Source of the DNA: Sphingomonas sp. PP-F2F-A104-K0414
Lineage (GTDB): Bacteria > Pseudomonadota > Alphaproteobacteria > Sphingomonadales > Sphingomonadaceae
Reading direction: 5' to 3'
Assembly (NCBI RefSeq): GCF_004340945.1
Contig: NZ_SLYD01000010.1
Location: forward strand, 47,815-111,814
Length of the DNA: 64,000 nucleotides
Part shown: piece after piece, positions 61,335 through 64,000 of the stretch
How the letters are laid out: the number at the start of each line of letters is the position of its first letter
Numbering within the stretch: position 1 is the stretch's first letter
Notes under the pieces: model-generated
Database searches by the model: none
What the model saw: the letters and a program-made list of their open reading frames with translations, nothing else
Told to the model about the DNA's origin: nothing
Program-made: the position numbers and the translations under genes

Positions 61335-61685
61335 CCCCCCTGCCCCATCAAATGAACGAACGTCTGTTTACCCCAATCGCCGCCCGAAAACAGCCGGTCC
61401 GCTTTCCACCAGAAATGCAGACGTTCCGCATCGCCGGATGATGTAAGCCGCGCGCCGTTAGAAACCTACGCCTTCACTCGCCTCAGCTTTCTTCGTCAGG
61501 CCCACAATCGAATCTGCCAGCGGCGAGATCGGCAAGTATGGGATTGCCGAAGACGACACGGCGGTCTTCGGGTGCTTCGCCGAGATCATCCGGATGCCAT
61601 ATGAGGACGCCCGACCTGCCACCCTGCGCACGCTCGATTCGTGAAAGCTGAGCTGCGGACGCACCAGAGTGCCGCGAGAGCTCGG
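61335..61685. other. Non-coding stretch with repeat copy B and no clear gene
   Basis: A plus-strand frame at about 61470-61644 (ending MPYEDARPATLRTLDS) has no start codon and could be the tail of a lost gene. Nothing else is supported. Confidence 0.4.
61340..61432 (+). repeat. Dispersed palindromic intergenic repeat, copy B
   Basis: GAACGTCTG (61358-61366) and CAGACGTTC (61418-61426) are perfect inverted ends about 50 bp apart, with a tttccaccag box inside. Copies A (836-933) and C (24277-24331) share the order of boxes. Confidence 0.65.
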
Positions 61686-62063
61686 CTAACGACCAGCCGA
61701 GAGCCTCGCGCCCGAGGCGCAGGCGCTGACAAGCTGATAAATCTTCGTGCCTTGAAGGCTACCGTCGAACAAGAGCGCTGGACGACCACTGTCACCAGCG
61801 ATCGCCACCTGCGGCCAATCGATTTCCAGTTCCTCCATGATCCGGTCAAGCGTGGAGCCTTGCGGCCAGGTGTGTCCGTTTTCGATCCGCGACAAGGCTA
61901 CCCGGCTTATCCCGACCCTGCAGGCTCGTTTATGCTGGCTTATCGGGTCTACAACACCGCGCACCCCGGTACGATGATCCTTGAGGATCTGCCCCAGGTC
62001 GGCGCGCAGGTGGCTGAAGCCTTTTGGCAGTCGCATTCGGGCGGGGGGACGTTCCGTCTTCAT
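61686..62063 (-). CDS. XRE-type helix-turn-helix regulator
   Basis: From the ATG at 62063 the product is 125 residues. The HTH is seen in ISRVALSRIENGHTWPQGSTLDRIMEELEIDW, typical of XRE regulators. The stretch just before it (TGVRGVVDPISQHKRACRVG) is poorer than usual, so a small rearrangement or paired frameshift is possible. It is divergent from the small gene and recombinase to its right and may regulate them. Confidence 0.6.
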   Translation of the reverse strand: MKTERPPARMRLPKGFSHLRADLGQILKDHRTGVRGVVDPISQHKRACRVGISRVALSRIENGHTWPQGSTLDRIMEELEIDWPQVAIAGDSGRPALLFDGSLQGTKIYQLVSACASGARLSAGR

Positions 62064-62075
62064 GAAAGACCAATG

Positions 62076-62279
62076 ATGGCGACTGTATGTAGATTTCGTG
62101 CACGCCCGGTGACGGCCGTCCCAAAACGTCGCTATGGCCGTCGCCGGATCATATTGGCACAACCTGTCGATGCGCAAGACGCATTAGCCGAGCTCGTACG
62201 CCTGCTGGCACGACAGGCAGCGGCCGAACATCATGCGCGCATGCAGGATTCCCGTGCGGCAAAAGCTGTGAAACAATAA
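62076..62279 (+). CDS. Small protein just ahead of the recombinase
   Basis: The frame from 62073/62076 gives about 67 residues ending in a helical AQDALAELVRLLARQAAAEHHARMQ stretch and a basic tail. It stops 3 bp before the recombinase ATG, so the two are translationally close. Short helical proteins of this kind are often found ahead of serine recombinases in alphaproteobacterial elements. Its start lies only 12 bp from that of the divergent XRE gene, so one of the two starts may be wrong. Confidence 0.5.
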   Translation: MATVCRFRARPVTAVPKRRYGRRRIILAQPVDAQDALAELVRLLARQAAAEHHARMQDSRAAKAVKQ

Positions 62280-62282
62280 GCC

Positions 62283-63982
<1,700 letters not shown>

Positions 63983-64000
63983 ACATTCGCGTTAGCGAAG

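Noticed and set aside
61641..62072. Upstream extension of the small gene before the recombinase, opposite the XRE gene
   Set aside because: The composition is that of an antisense frame; only the last 67 codons look coding.

Overview
The window looks like a chromosomal stretch of a sphingomonad (Alphaproteobacteria, Sphingomonas or a close relative). The support is the high GC content, the gene families (DUF5818, CzcCBA with ZIP and CDF partners, PaoABC-type dehydrogenase, membrane PQQ glucose dehydrogenase) and a tRNA-fMet of the alphaproteobacterial type at the right edge. It is rich in accessory modules, and several genes are visibly broken.

Layout. 1-2.2 kb: the end of a glycoside-hydrolase-like gene, AT-richer spacer and three small genes of a mobile flavour. 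2.3-12.4 kb: a heavy-metal island holding a Cys-rich periplasmic peptide, a ZIP permease, CzcA/CzcB/CzcC, a His-rich peptide, a CDF exporter and a divergent MerR regulator with a perfect dyad operator. It is bracketed by two directly oriented 151-bp repeats with identical internal spacing. 12.5-18.1 kb: a sulfite module (LysR, SLAC1/TehA-type permease, Tat-exported SorA-like oxidase, SorB-like cytochrome c) and a divergent cytoplasmic sulfite-oxidase homologue coupled to an MgtC-like gene. 18.2-21.3 kb: an operon of DUF305 protein, YVTN beta-propeller, ECF sigma factor and anti-sigma factor, with an ECF-like promoter in front. 21.4-24 kb: a fluoride module of riboswitch, CLC-F antiporter, then frameshifted DUF190 and TauE/SafE genes. 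24-28.5 kb: repeats, VapBC, an M61-like peptidase and a GH43 enzyme. 28.5-35.9 kb: thioesterase, outer-membrane factor, TetR, and RND adaptor and pump. 35.9-39.4 kb: YkgJ-type protein, an SDR with an internal amber stop, an intact SDR and a DHFR/RibD-like reductase. 39.6-49.5 kb: a tightly overlapping block of MFS, XdhC, PaoA, PaoB, PaoC, isochorismatase-like hydrolase, second PaoC and SMP-30 lactonase. 49.5-54.2 kb: MFS, cyclophilin-like lipoprotein and PQQ glucose dehydrogenase. 54.3-60.8 kb: two paralogous LysR regulators around MFS, SDR, two CMD proteins, a tautomerase and two cupins. 61.2-64 kb: remnants, an XRE regulator and a frameshifted large serine recombinase whose reading frame runs into the tRNA-fMet gene.

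Working together: the island moves divalent metal ions (uptake by ZIP, export to the periplasm by CDF, and across the envelope by CzcCBA). The sulfite module exports or oxidises sulfite to protect the cell, and the riboswitch couples fluoride to its antiporter. The PaoABC block plus lactonase suggests oxidation of an aldehyde or heterocycle followed by hydrolysis. The signals most worth checking are the paired 151-bp repeats, the recombinase that lacks its catalytic serine, and the duplicated dehydrogenase subunit with a hydrolase between the copies. All family assignments were made by reading motifs; no searches were run.
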